Assembly: GCA_902493125.1 (NCBI GenBank)
Contig: CABUOF010000009.1
Coordinates: 1-40,895, forward strand
Source: an uncultured Collinsella sp.
Lineage (GTDB): Bacteria > Actinomycetota > Coriobacteriia > Coriobacteriales > Coriobacteriaceae
DNA: 40,895 nucleotides
Reading direction: 5' to 3'
Part shown: piece by piece, positions 25,186-33,812 of the stretch
How positions within the stretch are numbered: the stretch's first letter is position 1
How the letters are laid out: each line of letters starts with the position of its first letter
Translations under genes and position numbers: made by a program
Notes under the pieces: generated by a model
Told to the model about the DNA's origin: nothing
Databases searched by the model: none
The model's input: the letters and a program-made list of their open reading frames with translations, nothing else

Positions 25186-25685
25186 GAGTCGCTCGCCCGG
25201 CTTAGGATCCCCAGCTCTTCAGGGGTTTTGTCCGGGCGCATCTGTATTTCGGACATGTGTAGTGTGGTGCCGCGTATGTCGCATTTGAGCAGACAGGTGC
25301 GTGACGGTCGGCCTAGGATGCTGAGGTCGATACGATACGTCGCATGGCTGTCCGTGTACTCGACTTGCTCGGCGTTAATGGTTGCTCCGATTGCCAAATA
25401 AACGCCTAGCTCGGCATCGACAATCTTGAAGTCCTTTATCTTGACCTTGAACTCTTGATAGAGGGACGGGCTGTTGTAGTAGACGGTTCGGGTTCCGTCG
25501 GTGCACTCATCGGTCGTCTCCCATTTGACGACGGGCTGGTCCGAGCTGGCTATCAGCAGTTCTGCTCCAAAAGCTATGGCATGGGTGATGACAACCAGCA
25601 ATGCCCAGCCGACAAAGAGATAGAGAACCACATATGCAACGGGGTGTTTTGAGCGGATGTTTTGGAGCGCGTTGGGGGCATTCAT
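25176..25685 (-). CDS. Hypothetical membrane-anchored protein
   Basis: 169 residues; GGAGGTG lies seven bases before the ATG. One N-terminal helix (VAYVVLYLFVGWALLVVITHAIAF would span it; residues about 16-40) anchors an extracytoplasmic beta-rich domain with four cysteines (TDECTDG, SRTCLLKCDIRG). The type is that of small secreted, membrane-tethered domains; no family is recognised. It is a single gene convergent with the DUF4160 pair. Confidence 0.7.
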   Translation of the reverse strand: MNAPNALQNIRSKHPVAYVVLYLFVGWALLVVITHAIAFGAELLIASSDQPVVKWETTDECTDGTRTVYYNSPSLYQEFKVKIKDFKIVDAELGVYLAIGATINAEQVEYTDSHATYRIDLSILGRPSRTCLLKCDIRGTTLHMSEIQMRPDKTPEELGILSRASDSQQ

Positions 25686-26024
25686 GGGGCACCTCCAAAT
25701 TACTATCTATGGCAATCAAATTATACCCTGCCGCCATGTGCGCCGCCTCGAGCAGCGGTTCGGCATTTAGCTATTTAGTGGCGCACATGAAATGCCGGAT
25801 TCGGCTCTACTAGATTGAGTGTGCGATATTATGCAACCTTGCATAATTCGACCTTGCATAATCTTTGAGTGCGGTTTGTATTGGAGGACATGTATATCGA
25901 CTGAGGTAACACGTCCGCCCCGCTCTCTCGCCGCGCGCCGTGGTACGATTTTTGAGTTTGAAAGTCCCGCCGTGCTCCGGCTGCCCTTGCAGCTCGGCGT
26001 GCGGCCGCACGTAAAGGAGCCATC
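25686..26024. other. Intergenic region before ybaB with palindrome and mini-ORF
   Basis: No full gene is seen. It contains the repeat cluster at 25828-25862, then a TTGGAGGAC ribosome-like site followed by a four-codon frame ATG TAT ATC GAC TGA (about 25890). A GC-rich hairpin-forming stretch precedes AAAGGAGCC of ybaB. The mini-ORF looks like the surviving start of a lost gene. Confidence 0.45.
25828..25862 (+). promoter_or_regulatory. Triplicated 9-mer: palindrome plus direct repeat
   Basis: ATTATGCAA-CC-TTGCATAAT (25828-25847) is a perfect inverted repeat. TTGCATAAT recurs at 25854-25862, giving the 12-mer ACCTTGCATAAT twice at a 15-bp period. The last copy could also be a -35 (TTGCAT) with TGTATT 17 bases on. 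This resembles an operator for a dimeric regulator. Confidence 0.6.
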
Positions 26025-26345
26025 ATGGCCGGTATGAACATGCAGCAGATGATGAAGCAGGCTCGCAAGATGCAGGAGCAGCTTGCCGCCGCGCAGGAGA
26101 ACCTCAAGTCCCAGACCGTCGACGCCTCTGCCGGCGGCGGTATGGTCAAGGTGACCGTTAACGGCGAGATGGAGCTCGTCAACCTCACCATCGACCCCGA
26201 TGCGCTCGATCCCGAGGACGTCGATATGCTGCAGGACATGATCATGGCTGCCGTCAACGAGGCCGTCCGCGGCGTCAACGAGCTCGCCAACAAGCAGATG
26301 GGCGCCATCACCGGCGGCCTCAACATCCCGGGCATGCCGTTCTAA
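26025..26345 (+). CDS. ybaB: YbaB/EbfC nucleoid-associated protein
   Basis: 106 residues. NMQQMMKQARKMQEQLAAAQ at the N-terminus and GGGMVKVTVNGEMELVNLTID in the centre are diagnostic of the family. These small dimers bind DNA and coat the nucleoid. The gene has AAAGGAGCC upstream and lies 13 bases before recR, the usual dnaX-ybaB-recR neighbourhood. Confidence 0.95.
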   Translation: MAGMNMQQMMKQARKMQEQLAAAQENLKSQTVDASAGGGMVKVTVNGEMELVNLTIDPDALDPEDVDMLQDMIMAAVNEAVRGVNELANKQMGAITGGLNIPGMPF

Positions 26346-26358
26346 GACACGCATATAT

Positions 26359-26955
26359 ATGAGTGCGAATCACAGTCTGCAAAAACTGCTCGATGAGCTG
26401 GGCCGTCTGCCGGGCATTGGTCCCAAGTCGGCCCAGCGCATCGCCTATTACCTGCTCGAGGCCGATGCCGAGGAGGCCCGCCGCCTGGCCGAGGCCATCC
26501 TGGAGGTCAAGCAGGAGGTCCACTTTTGCAGCCGCTGCTTTAACTACGCCACGGCCGACGAGTGCTCCATCTGCCAGGACCCGATGCGCGATACCACTCG
26601 CATTTGCGTGGTGGGCGAGCCGCGCGATGTCCAGGCGATCGAGCGCACGGGCAGCTACCACGGCCTCTACCACGTATTGGGCGGTGTGATCAGCCCCATG
26701 GACAAGATTGGTCCCGAGCAGTTGCACATCCGCGAGCTGCTGGCGCGTCTGGGCCACGAGGATATCCATGAGGTCATCATCGCCACCAACCCCAATATTG
26801 AGGGCGAGACCACGGCGAGCTATCTGGCCCGTACCATCAAGCCGTTGGGCGTCGAGGTGTCGCGTTTGGCAAGCGGCCTTCCCGTGGGCGGCGACTTGGA
26901 GTATGCCGACGAGCTTACGCTTGGGCGCGCCATCGAGGCCCGTCGCGCGATTTAG
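26359..26955 (+). CDS. recR: Recombination protein RecR
   Basis: 198 residues, normal family length. An N-terminal helix-hairpin-helix (LGRLPGIGPKSAQRIAYYLL), a zinc finger with Cys57, 60, 69 and 72, then a Toprim domain (RICVVGEPRDV, EVIIATNPNIEGETTASYL) and the Walker-like C-terminal block SRLASGLPVGGDLEYAD. RecR works with RecF/RecO to load RecA at gaps. It follows ybaB by 13 bases. Confidence 0.97.
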   Translation: MSANHSLQKLLDELGRLPGIGPKSAQRIAYYLLEADAEEARRLAEAILEVKQEVHFCSRCFNYATADECSICQDPMRDTTRICVVGEPRDVQAIERTGSYHGLYHVLGGVISPMDKIGPEQLHIRELLARLGHEDIHEVIIATNPNIEGETTASYLARTIKPLGVEVSRLASGLPVGGDLEYADELTLGRAIEARRAI

Positions 26956-26993
26956 GTGGCGAGCCTGCTCCTGCCGTATGTTTTCCTCGCGAT

Positions 26994-27021
26994 GCACGGG
27001 GTAGTCATATTTTCCCCGTGC
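26994..27021 (+). terminator. Stem-loop after recR
   Basis: GCACGGGG (26994-27001) pairs with CCCCGTGC (27014-27021) around a 12-nt A+T-rich loop. No T-run follows, so termination is uncertain. Confidence 0.45.
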
Positions 27022-27030
27022 GACAGTGAG

Positions 27031-27139
27031 TTTGTTGTGCAACAAAGATGCTTCGTATCCGCTTATCGCATGGATGCTTCCGCTCGCATCCTTAATTTGC
27101 CCATTCGTTGCGCAACCTTTTAGGTTCGCTGATACACTC
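27031..27139 (+). promoter_or_regulatory. Two related palindromes and a -10 box before the second kinase operon
   Basis: TTTGTTG-TG-CAACAAA (27031-27046) and GTTGCGCAAC (27107-27116) share the core TTGYGCAA. TACACT at 27134-27139 is a likely -10 box. The spacing of the two palindromes is about 71 bp centre to centre. A repressor binding both sites is plausible; none is encoded next to them. Confidence 0.45.
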
Positions 27140-27160
27140 AAATATGGATTCGAATGAATG

Positions 27161-27185
27161 CGCCGCTTCTGAGCGGCGTGTTTTT
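27161..27185 (+). terminator. Terminator-like hairpin in the leader of the second kinase operon
   Basis: CGCCGC (27161-27166) pairs with GCGGCG (27173-27178) and is followed by TGTTTTT. It sits between the likely promoter and the ribosome site GGAGGAG of the gene at 27201, the position of an attenuator. Confidence 0.6.
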
Positions 27186-27200
27186 GTTGGAGGAGAACGC

Positions 27201-28111
27201 ATGCGGCCCGGTGGCACTCAGACAAAGCGCGGCGCCGCGGTGCGCATACGACGCCGACTGGGCTTGGCGCCGCGGGCGTACGCACTGCTATCGTGCTCGC
27301 TGGTGCTGGTCATAGCTGGCGTTTCTGCCTATGGCATGACCGTGCCGTCCATGATGCAGGCGCATGCCGCACGCGAACCGCGCGTGGGGCATGAGGTCAA
27401 AAGTGATCTGGGTACCACGACTGGATATGCTTGGGCAAGTGTGGTCGCGCATATTGTGTTTGGCACTGACGGTGCGGACGGCGCCGAGGCCCCGGACAAC
27501 GAAGTCACGCTTGCCAATGGCAAAACCATCATGCTCACCAACACCAAGATCATCGATCGGTTGTCCAACAATAGCGTGGCGGCAACGGTGAATAAGGTCG
27601 AGCAGCAGAAGGAGCAGGACGCCCAGCAGTCCGGAAAGCCCGGTAGCTCGGATACTTCTGGCTCCGGCTTGGATTCATCGAGTTCGGGCGGCGGCTCTGG
27701 GTCGGGTTCCTCTACCGGAGGGTCTGGAAACGGCGGCTCGACGGGCGGCAACACTGACAACGATACAAACTCCGGTGGCCTTTCCGCTGCTGAGGAAGAG
27801 AGCATTCACAGTTGGCTTGTGACCAAGTACAACATGCTCGACGGCTATGTTTCTCGTGCCAATGACGTGGTCTCGACCTATAACTCTACGGGAGATCCCA
27901 GGCCGTGCGACAGCCTGGTCGGGGAGATGTTTGTCATTCGAGCCGAGCCGAGTTCGGTCGTCAGACATTCTCGCCCCGGTCAAAGTGGTATCAGCAGTAT
28001 GCCAATCTGTGGGGCTGTTACACCAACCTATGTCAATGGGTCGGCCATTACGGCGATGATGACGTCGCGCTCGGTAACTTCAACAATAACGTGGCGGCGC
28101 TTGCCCTATGA
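27201..28111 (+). pseudogene. Membrane-anchored protein with Gly/Ser linker, frameshifted
   Basis: From the ATG at 27201 (GGAGGAG upstream) the frame encodes a basic N-terminus, a membrane helix (AYALLSCSLVLVIAGVSAYG), an extracellular part, a long Ser/Gly/Asn linker and then LVTKYNMLDGYVSRANDVVSTYN. After about 27955 this frame turns into implausible sequence, while another frame gives SKWYQQYANLWGCYTNLCQW and stops at 28111 in an ATGA overlap with the kinase start. That overlap shows the second frame is the true tail, so one base appears to be missing near 27955-27975. The family is not recognised; its place in the operon suggests a secreted partner of the kinase. Confidence 0.75.
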
Positions 28112-29952
28112 TGACCGATCTTGCATCCACCACACCACAATCGCTCGGTCGCGATCCCATGGTCGGCCTGCGTCTGGCGCGTGTCGACGGGTTTGAGCCG
28201 GCCATTGCGCTCGGTCAGGACGAACTGCCTGCCTATCTGCGTCGTTTTACGATGCTGTTTGCCGACGATGCCACCATGCGCCGTGGCGGTATCGGTCGCG
28301 TGACGCGTGCCGTCAACGCCCAAGGCGAGGCCGTGGCACTCAAGCAGCTCATCTTGCCGACGCGCGATGAGTTTGACGACGATGCAACTCACGAGGCGCT
28401 GGTCGCCAAGTTCAAGGCGGCGTTTCGCGAGGAATACGAATGCCATCGCGCCCTTTCGGGCCTTAAGGGCTTTCCCCGCCTCTATGGCTGGGGCGAGGTC
28501 GACGGTGTGCCTGCAATTGTCATGGAATGGGTCGAGGGCGAGACGCTTGCCCGCTTGCGTTCGCGACTTGCCGTGGACGATGCCGGACGCCTGTCGCCGC
28601 TTGTGGCGGCGCGTCTGGGTCGCGACCTGTTCGATCTGCTCTGCCGTATGAGCCTGGTGGGCGAGGGCTTTGTCCATCGCGATATCTCGCCCGCTAATAT
28701 TATGGTGCGCACGGCGCGTCTACCGCTTGACCGGCAGCTTGCCGAGGACACCTTTGACCTGTGCCTGATCGACTTTGGCTCGTCGCTGGCGCTTGAGCCT
28801 GCGTCGGCCGTGGCCGGTACCGGCGGCAAGGCGTCGTTTACGGAGCGTTATGCCACGCTGCGTCGCGCGACGGTTGCCTACGCCCCGCCCGAGATGCTCA
28901 CCGACGATATTCCCGACCTACGCGCTTTGCGTATGTCGCCGGCGATTGACGTCTATGCCGCGGCAAGCACGGTTTACGAGCTCATTGCCGGCGTCGCGCC
29001 ATACGAAGCCGCGCCGAGCACTTCGGGCACCTCGGGTTCGCGCAAAAAGACGCGCGACATCGCCAGCCCCTACCGTCTCAAGATGGACACGCGGCCCGAC
29101 TATCCCATTGGTGCCCATGCGCCCGGTTGCGATTTGACTCAGCTGCTTCGTCGTGAGCCCGATGTGGCGCTCGCCGCGGCCGAGCAGGCCCAGCAGCTAG
29201 GGCTTGAGCCGGATTCCGAAGAGCTACGTGATGCGCTGGCGTTTGTCGATACCCAGCTGTTCGACGTGGTGATGGCCTGTCTGTCCAGCCATCAAAAAGA
29301 TCGTCCCGAGCCGGCGGCGGTCGAGGCGGCGCTCTCGGCGTTTTGTGACCACTATGCGCAAAATGTCGGTCGTTCGCTCCGCGGCGAGCCGCTCACGCCG
29401 TGCCCCATGGATGCGTCCGGCCGCGCGGTTCGTCGCGCGCTGATGATCGGTGCGGCGGTCGTTTGCAGCGTGGTTTGGGCTGTGGTCGTGGTTTCGGCCG
29501 CGCTGCTGGCGTCGGGCGCTCGCGTGACGGCGATTTTGGGATCGCTCGTGTGGTCTGGGTCGCTACCGGGTATTATTGCCGCACTGGCTTTGGCGCTGCC
29601 AGGCATAGCCGGCGTTGCCGCGGGGGCACTTGCGCGTGATCGGCGCTCGGGGTTCCTGCAGGGTGTGCTTGCGCTTTCTGCCTGCGAGGTTCCGGTGCTG
29701 GTTGTGGCTGCATGTAGCGTATTTTCCCAACGCGCCGTGATGGGCGGCCTTGTTGCCGCTCTGGTTGCAACCTATACGCTTACGTGGTTTTTGCTTGCGA
29801 TGGGCTTTGCCTTTGAACTTCCCGTTTCGGCACCGCGACGCACAAAAGCCCAGATGGCGACTCCGCTTGCCGGTGGAGCCGCAGCTGCCCGTACTTTTGG
29901 CGGACCTGTCGAAGTATCGTCCGATTCTATTTCTACGACCAAGGAGGCCTAG
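28108..29952 (+). CDS. Ser/Thr protein kinase with C-terminal membrane helices
   Basis: 614 residues. The kinase domain is at about 50-380: GGIGRVTRAV (glycine loop), VALKQL (Lys), VMEWVEGETL, GFVHRDISPANIM and LIDFGSS. The catalytic loop has HRDIS where most Ser/Thr kinases have HRDIK. The C-terminal part has about four hydrophobic helices and a short polar tail. The start overlaps the upstream gene (ATGA) and an FHA-protein gene follows after three bases, so the three form one transcription unit. The FHA protein is the likely reader or substrate. Confidence 0.88.
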   Translation: MMTDLASTTPQSLGRDPMVGLRLARVDGFEPAIALGQDELPAYLRRFTMLFADDATMRRGGIGRVTRAVNAQGEAVALKQLILPTRDEFDDDATHEALVAKFKAAFREEYECHRALSGLKGFPRLYGWGEVDGVPAIVMEWVEGETLARLRSRLAVDDAGRLSPLVAARLGRDLFDLLCRMSLVGEGFVHRDISPANIMVRTARLPLDRQLAEDTFDLCLIDFGSSLALEPASAVAGTGGKASFTERYATLRRATVAYAPPEMLTDDIPDLRALRMSPAIDVYAAASTVYELIAGVAPYEAAPSTSGTSGSRKKTRDIASPYRLKMDTRPDYPIGAHAPGCDLTQLLRREPDVALAAAEQAQQLGLEPDSEELRDALAFVDTQLFDVVMACLSSHQKDRPEPAAVEAALSAFCDHYAQNVGRSLRGEPLTPCPMDASGRAVRRALMIGAAVVCSVVWAVVVVSAALLASGARVTAILGSLVWSGSLPGIIAALALALPGIAGVAAGALARDRRSGFLQGVLALSACEVPVLVVAACSVFSQRAVMGGLVAALVATYTLTWFLLAMGFAFELPVSAPRRTKAQMATPLAGGAAAARTFGGPVEVSSDSISTTKEA

Positions 29953-29955
29953 GTC

Positions 29956-30894
29956 ATGGCATCTCAAGTTGAGCTCACCCCATGCGGGGCCATGTTTGAC
30001 ATCTTTAAGCGCGCGGCGCATCTGAGCCATATCGAGCTGTGCGGCTTGGTGCTTTCGTCCCGTCCGCTCGCCGACGGCCGCAGCCCGCAGAGCCGAGCCG
30101 CCGATCGCTCTTGGGTTTCCCGCTTTATCGTTCGCGCGCCGGTCGGCACGCTTCAGCATCGCTACTTTGCCGAATACGGTACCTCGGCTGCGCGTATTAT
30201 GTCGCAACTGGCCCTGCGCCAGCGAAATCCCATGGACTCCACGGCTGTGATCAATATGGTGTGCGGTCCTGCAGGTGAACCGATGGTACGCGCACTCGAA
30301 GAGTGCCACCAGGACACGAATCTCTATCGCAACGCGCTCGATCGCCTGTCCCAGGCGGCAGAACTCATGCCTGCCGAGCGCGCCGAGGCCGTGCTGGTGC
30401 TGTTTGTCGCCGTCGGTTGTTCGGCGGATGTGCGGTCCTCGGTGAACTATGCCATCGACTACGCGCACGCGACCTGTGGCGGAGGAACATTCACGCCGCG
30501 TTCGCTTGGCATGTCGATGACCGCGGGCGAACGCGAACCCGCCCCGGCGCACCCCTTGGGCTTGCTGCGCGTACAAAACAGTTTTGTCGTGAGCGCCCCG
30601 CGCTGGATTCAGCCGAGCGAGCAGGGTGTTGAGATTGGCGCGCTGGCCACTGGTGAGGGCGATATTACCGACGTCGGCGACGATGTCTCGGCCCGCCATG
30701 CTCATATCTGGTGCGATGCTCAAAATATCTGGCACGTCGAGGACTTGTCGTCCACCAACGGAACCGTGGTGGTAAACGGGGCCACGCGCGTCTGCATTCA
30801 GGTCGAGCCCGGCCGTTCCGCCCAACTCAATCCCGGCGACGAGCTCAAGCTCGGCGAATCCACTACCTACGCCATCCTCTTCGGTGCTCTCTAG
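29956..30894 (+). CDS. FHA-domain protein of the second kinase operon
   Basis: 312 residues; AAGGAGG overlaps the kinase stop. Residues 1 to about 190 form a soluble, mixed alpha/beta region of unknown type. The FHA domain covers about 200-312: VEIGALATGEGDI in place of the usual GR, DDVSARHAHIW, VEDLSSTNGTVV and LNPGDELKLGES. The pThr-binding Ser, His and Asn are present; the usual GRS arginine is not obvious. It probably binds the phosphorylated kinase or a target. The last 430 bp plus the 3' flank are repeated at 37206-37747. Confidence 0.85.
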   Translation: MASQVELTPCGAMFDIFKRAAHLSHIELCGLVLSSRPLADGRSPQSRAADRSWVSRFIVRAPVGTLQHRYFAEYGTSAARIMSQLALRQRNPMDSTAVINMVCGPAGEPMVRALEECHQDTNLYRNALDRLSQAAELMPAERAEAVLVLFVAVGCSADVRSSVNYAIDYAHATCGGGTFTPRSLGMSMTAGEREPAPAHPLGLLRVQNSFVVSAPRWIQPSEQGVEIGALATGEGDITDVGDDVSARHAHIWCDAQNIWHVEDLSSTNGTVVVNGATRVCIQVEPGRSAQLNPGDELKLGESTTYAILFGAL

Positions 30895-31012
30895 CCGGCA
30901 GATAGGGACGTTTCTTTTCTGCCGGCACTTGGGGACACTCCTCGGCGCGCCAGAGCCAGTCGCCCGGGGATGGAGGGGCCATTTTGGCCCTTGGCGGTCA
31001 GTCGGGGCGAAA
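30462..31012 (+). repeat. Long direct repeat, copy A (FHA gene 3' end plus flank)
   Basis: About 550 bp that reappears, diverged, at 37206-37747. The match begins inside the FHA gene, is strongest over the FHA domain and continues about 115 bp past the stop codon, through the stem-loop at 30894-30926 and the GGGGACACTCC segment. The two copies enclose the accessory genes at 31.2-36.7 kb. Confidence 0.85.
30894..30926 (+). repeat. REP-like stem-loop after the FHA gene
   Basis: GCCGGCAG (30894-30901) pairs with CTGCCGGC (30919-30926), with TAGGGACGTTTC in the loop and CTTGGGGACACTCC just after. A second copy lies at 37630-37661. GGGAC-type motifs of this kind are common in REP elements linked to small transposases; here it may simply act as terminator. 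Confidence 0.5.
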
Positions 31013-31194
31013 CTAGAAGATCTTTCCGATTCGCGGCTGTTCATGCTTGTAGAGCATCTAAAACAATAGGATGTTATTCTGGAATATGCCGGGTGCGTGA
31101 ACTTGCCTGTCTTAGCCTTAATAAGGTATAGGGGAGTTTGGCTCAGGGGTTCCGTCTTGTTCTTCAGCGCAGTATTGTGGGACAGATTTGCTGA

Positions 31195-31844
31195 GATTGG
31201 CGCCTTACACCGCAGAGCGCACGGAAGGCTCTCGATTTGTGTTCTGGCCCCAGAATACAGGGCCTGATACTTACCAACTGTGGCATGGATGTAACATCTG
31301 TAGAAATCAACCCTTTTGTTGTCGACCTTTGTAAGAAAAACACTGCCATCAACTCTTTGGATGACGAAACTAGGGTGCTTGAGGGGAGCCTTTACTCCCC
31401 TCTGAGAGATGACTCATGTTTTTCGCTTGTCGTTGTGAATCCTCCGTTACTGCCGATTCCGGATGAGATTCCTTATCCCTTCGTTTGAGATGGAGGACAA
31501 TCGGGTCTGGATAAAACACTTCGTATTCTTAAGGGTGGCGATACGCATTTAGAGAAAAACGGTAAATACTGCTAATAGGGGTGACGACGATGGTGCAGGG
31601 GCGACCCGCGATGCTCTCATCAATACGTCGGATACTTGGGAAATCAGGTCTAGATGCATGTATGATGATGCTGTGTGGCTATTCAATTAATCCGCGTTCC
31701 GAATGGGTGCAGGGTATAGCTGCGACATCGTATGCTTTTGACCCGGCGCGATACTCAGATATTTCTGAGGCGGTTGACGAAGTTTATACGCACTATGCCG
31801 CGCAAGGCGTTTCGGAAGTTTGCACATCTACGTTACGGGCTTAG
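31195..31844 (+). pseudogene. Class I SAM-dependent methyltransferase, decayed
   Basis: Three blocks in sequence form one methyltransferase: DWRLTPQSARKALDLCSG... (motif I, 31195 on), VTSVEINPFVVDLCKKN, and VVVNPPLLPIPDEIPYPFV, a PrmC/HemK-like NPP motif. An in-frame TGA at 31486-31488 stands where a Gly codon (GGA) is expected before DGGQSGLDKTLRILKG, and a missing base near 31570 shifts the frame before VTTMVQGRPAMLSSIRRILG, which then runs to 31844. The N-terminus is also lost behind a TGA at 31192. It may have been a tailoring enzyme of the nearby peptide system. Confidence 0.8.
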
Positions 31845-31969
31845 GTTTCTTCAAGCGAGCAGGCCGGTTGCGTTATTTCGAGCGATTTTTCTAGTCTAGA
31901 CGACAAAAGGCAAAGGATTTGATGGGTATAAAACGCGGACGTTTGTGGGCGGATGCTCAAATCTATTGT

Positions 31970-32013
31970 GGCAATCGGGCGGTTGAAAAAGATATTTCAA
32001 CCGCCCGATTGCC
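31970..32013. repeat. Perfect 19-bp inverted repeat
   Basis: 31970-31988 pairs without mismatch with 31995-32013 around AAGATA (core CGGGCGGTTGAAA / TTTCAACCGCCCG). No T-run follows on either strand. It lies between the dead methyltransferase and the ABC transporter and could be a terminator, a processed RNA hairpin or the trace of a mobile element. Confidence 0.7.
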
Positions 32014-32159
32014 AGGTTCGTCGGAGGAGATGTCCGATTCCGACTCTCTTGTAGGAAGAGCTTGAGATCGTATTGGCCCAAGGCAATCTTAAAGCAGTCT
32101 CATTGGCAAATCTTCGCTCCTGTTGTGTTGAGGTGTAAGGTATCAGTGATTGATGTTTT

Positions 32160-33812
32160 GTGGCGGGTAGATTGGGGCCTTCCTTGATTCGATGCGTTCT
32201 CTCGAGGTTCATCAGAGCAAAAGGGGCTTTCGTCTTCATTGCTATCACGGTGATTGGAACCGCTCTCTCCTATGCCATGCCATACGTGAACGGGAAATTC
32301 TTAGATTTTCTTCTCGGTAACCGCAGCGAAAGAGACGCCGTACTCTTCGCGCTCCTGGTTGCGTCAATAGGAGTTTTCTCCACCCTCTTTACTTATTTTG
32401 CAGGAACACTTTCCATTCGCATAACCACGAGACTTTCCTTTGATCTTCTCAGGGAGGCCGTCTTGCGTTTTGAAAGAGACGATTACTTGGTGAGTCGGAC
32501 CATCGATCCAGCCTATACAACGCAACGGATTATTTCCGACTCCAGCGTGGTCTCATCCTTCGTTTTGGCGAATTTTATCAGTGCGCCGCTGTCCATTGTA
32601 GCCATTCCCATCGTATTGCTTATCATATGGTCAATTGATTCAACTCTCGCGGTGTTTTCCATCATTCTCCTCATCGTGTATTTCTGTGTAATTACTGGGT
32701 TGAGGAAACTTTTGTATAGGGTCACGTATGAGAAGAAAGAGGCGGACAGCGCCTTTTACGCCGCAATTGCATCGCAGCTTAATCAGATTCTCAACATTCA
32801 ACTGACATCTTCGTACGGCAAGAGCGAACAAGCGCTCGACGCTGGGTTTAAGAGCTATTTTCCCAAAGTTTTGCGCTCCGGAAAGCTATCATATTCTCTG
32901 ACATCGCTCGATGGTCTTTTCGCAGCGTTGTTTCAAGCGGTGATACTTGTTGTTTCCGGAGTACGAATCATTAACGGAACTATGTCAATAGGCGAGTACA
33001 CTATCATCGGTACATACTTCGCGGTTCTCTTTAAGACTTTGAAAAGTATGATGTCATTGTTCAAATCCTATCAAGATGCCAAAGCATCATGGGATAGGAC
33101 GGCTATCGCGACGAGAGAAAAGGAGAGATCGGGGTGGAATCGGACCGATTTAGCTAAACTCGATGAAATAAATGACATTTCGGTATCTGATTTGGAATTC
33201 TCGGTTGCCCTTCCAGACGGATCTGTCCGAGAGGTCCTCGGCGGGTTTTCTTTCAAGTTTTCCGGTCCTGGTACATATTGCATAGTTGGGGAAAACGGAA
33301 GAGGCAAGACGTCACTTCTTTACTTGATGCTCGGGCTATACTCATCGAAAGGCAAAGTAAAATACAACGGCGTGCCAATCGAAGAATGCGACTTGGATTA
33401 CATACGTGCGAGAGAGATATCGTGCTGCCCACAGTCGTGCTTCGCGCCGGACGAAACGGTGAAAGAGCTGTTAGAGTATTTCGACACGCCCTTTTCTTCC
33501 TATCACCGGGGTGTAGATGGCCTACTTTCGTTGGAAAACAGCGTGAAGGAGTTGCTCGGGAAACGTTGCTCCGCGCTTTCGGGCGGTGAGCTGCGCCGAG
33601 TGTACTTATGGTCGGCGATTTCACGCAAGTCGTCAGTTTTGGTACTCGACGAGCCCACGACTGGGTTAGACGCTGTAAGCCGCGCCGAGCTTGCGGCCTA
33701 TGTTAAGCGCAACAAGCAAAGCCAGCTGATCATCGTTGTCTCTCACGATGACGAGATGGTCGGCGCGGTAGAAGGGGTAGTGGATTTAGGCAGCATGTAC
33801 CAGGGTAAATGA
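32160..33812 (+). CDS. ABC transporter, fused membrane and ATPase domains (likely peptide exporter)
   Basis: 550 residues from a GTG at 32160; no clear ribosome site, and TTG codons a few positions later are alternatives. Residues 1 to about 310 carry six membrane helices of the exporter type (for example FVFIAITVIGTALSYAMPYV). The ATPase domain has Walker A GENGRGKTS (377-385), Q-loop CCPQSC, signature LSGGE (473-477), Walker B VLVLDEPTTGLD and the switch His in VSHDDE. There is no N-terminal C39 peptidase. It is a half-transporter that would act as a homodimer. It lies divergent from the radical SAM-peptide genes and could export the mature peptide or give immunity. Confidence 0.88.
   Translation: MAGRLGPSLIRCVLSRFIRAKGAFVFIAITVIGTALSYAMPYVNGKFLDFLLGNRSERDAVLFALLVASIGVFSTLFTYFAGTLSIRITTRLSFDLLREAVLRFERDDYLVSRTIDPAYTTQRIISDSSVVSSFVLANFISAPLSIVAIPIVLLIIWSIDSTLAVFSIILLIVYFCVITGLRKLLYRVTYEKKEADSAFYAAIASQLNQILNIQLTSSYGKSEQALDAGFKSYFPKVLRSGKLSYSLTSLDGLFAALFQAVILVVSGVRIINGTMSIGEYTIIGTYFAVLFKTLKSMMSLFKSYQDAKASWDRTAIATREKERSGWNRTDLAKLDEINDISVSDLEFSVALPDGSVREVLGGFSFKFSGPGTYCIVGENGRGKTSLLYLMLGLYSSKGKVKYNGVPIEECDLDYIRAREISCCPQSCFAPDETVKELLEYFDTPFSSYHRGVDGLLSLENSVKELLGKRCSALSGGELRRVYLWSAISRKSSVLVLDEPTTGLDAVSRAELAAYVKRNKQSQLIIVVSHDDEMVGAVEGVVDLGSMYQGK

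Noticed and set aside
29563..31044. 493-codon minus-strand frame opposite the kinase end and FHA gene
   Set aside because: Mirror frame of two recognisable proteins; no motifs or ribosome site.
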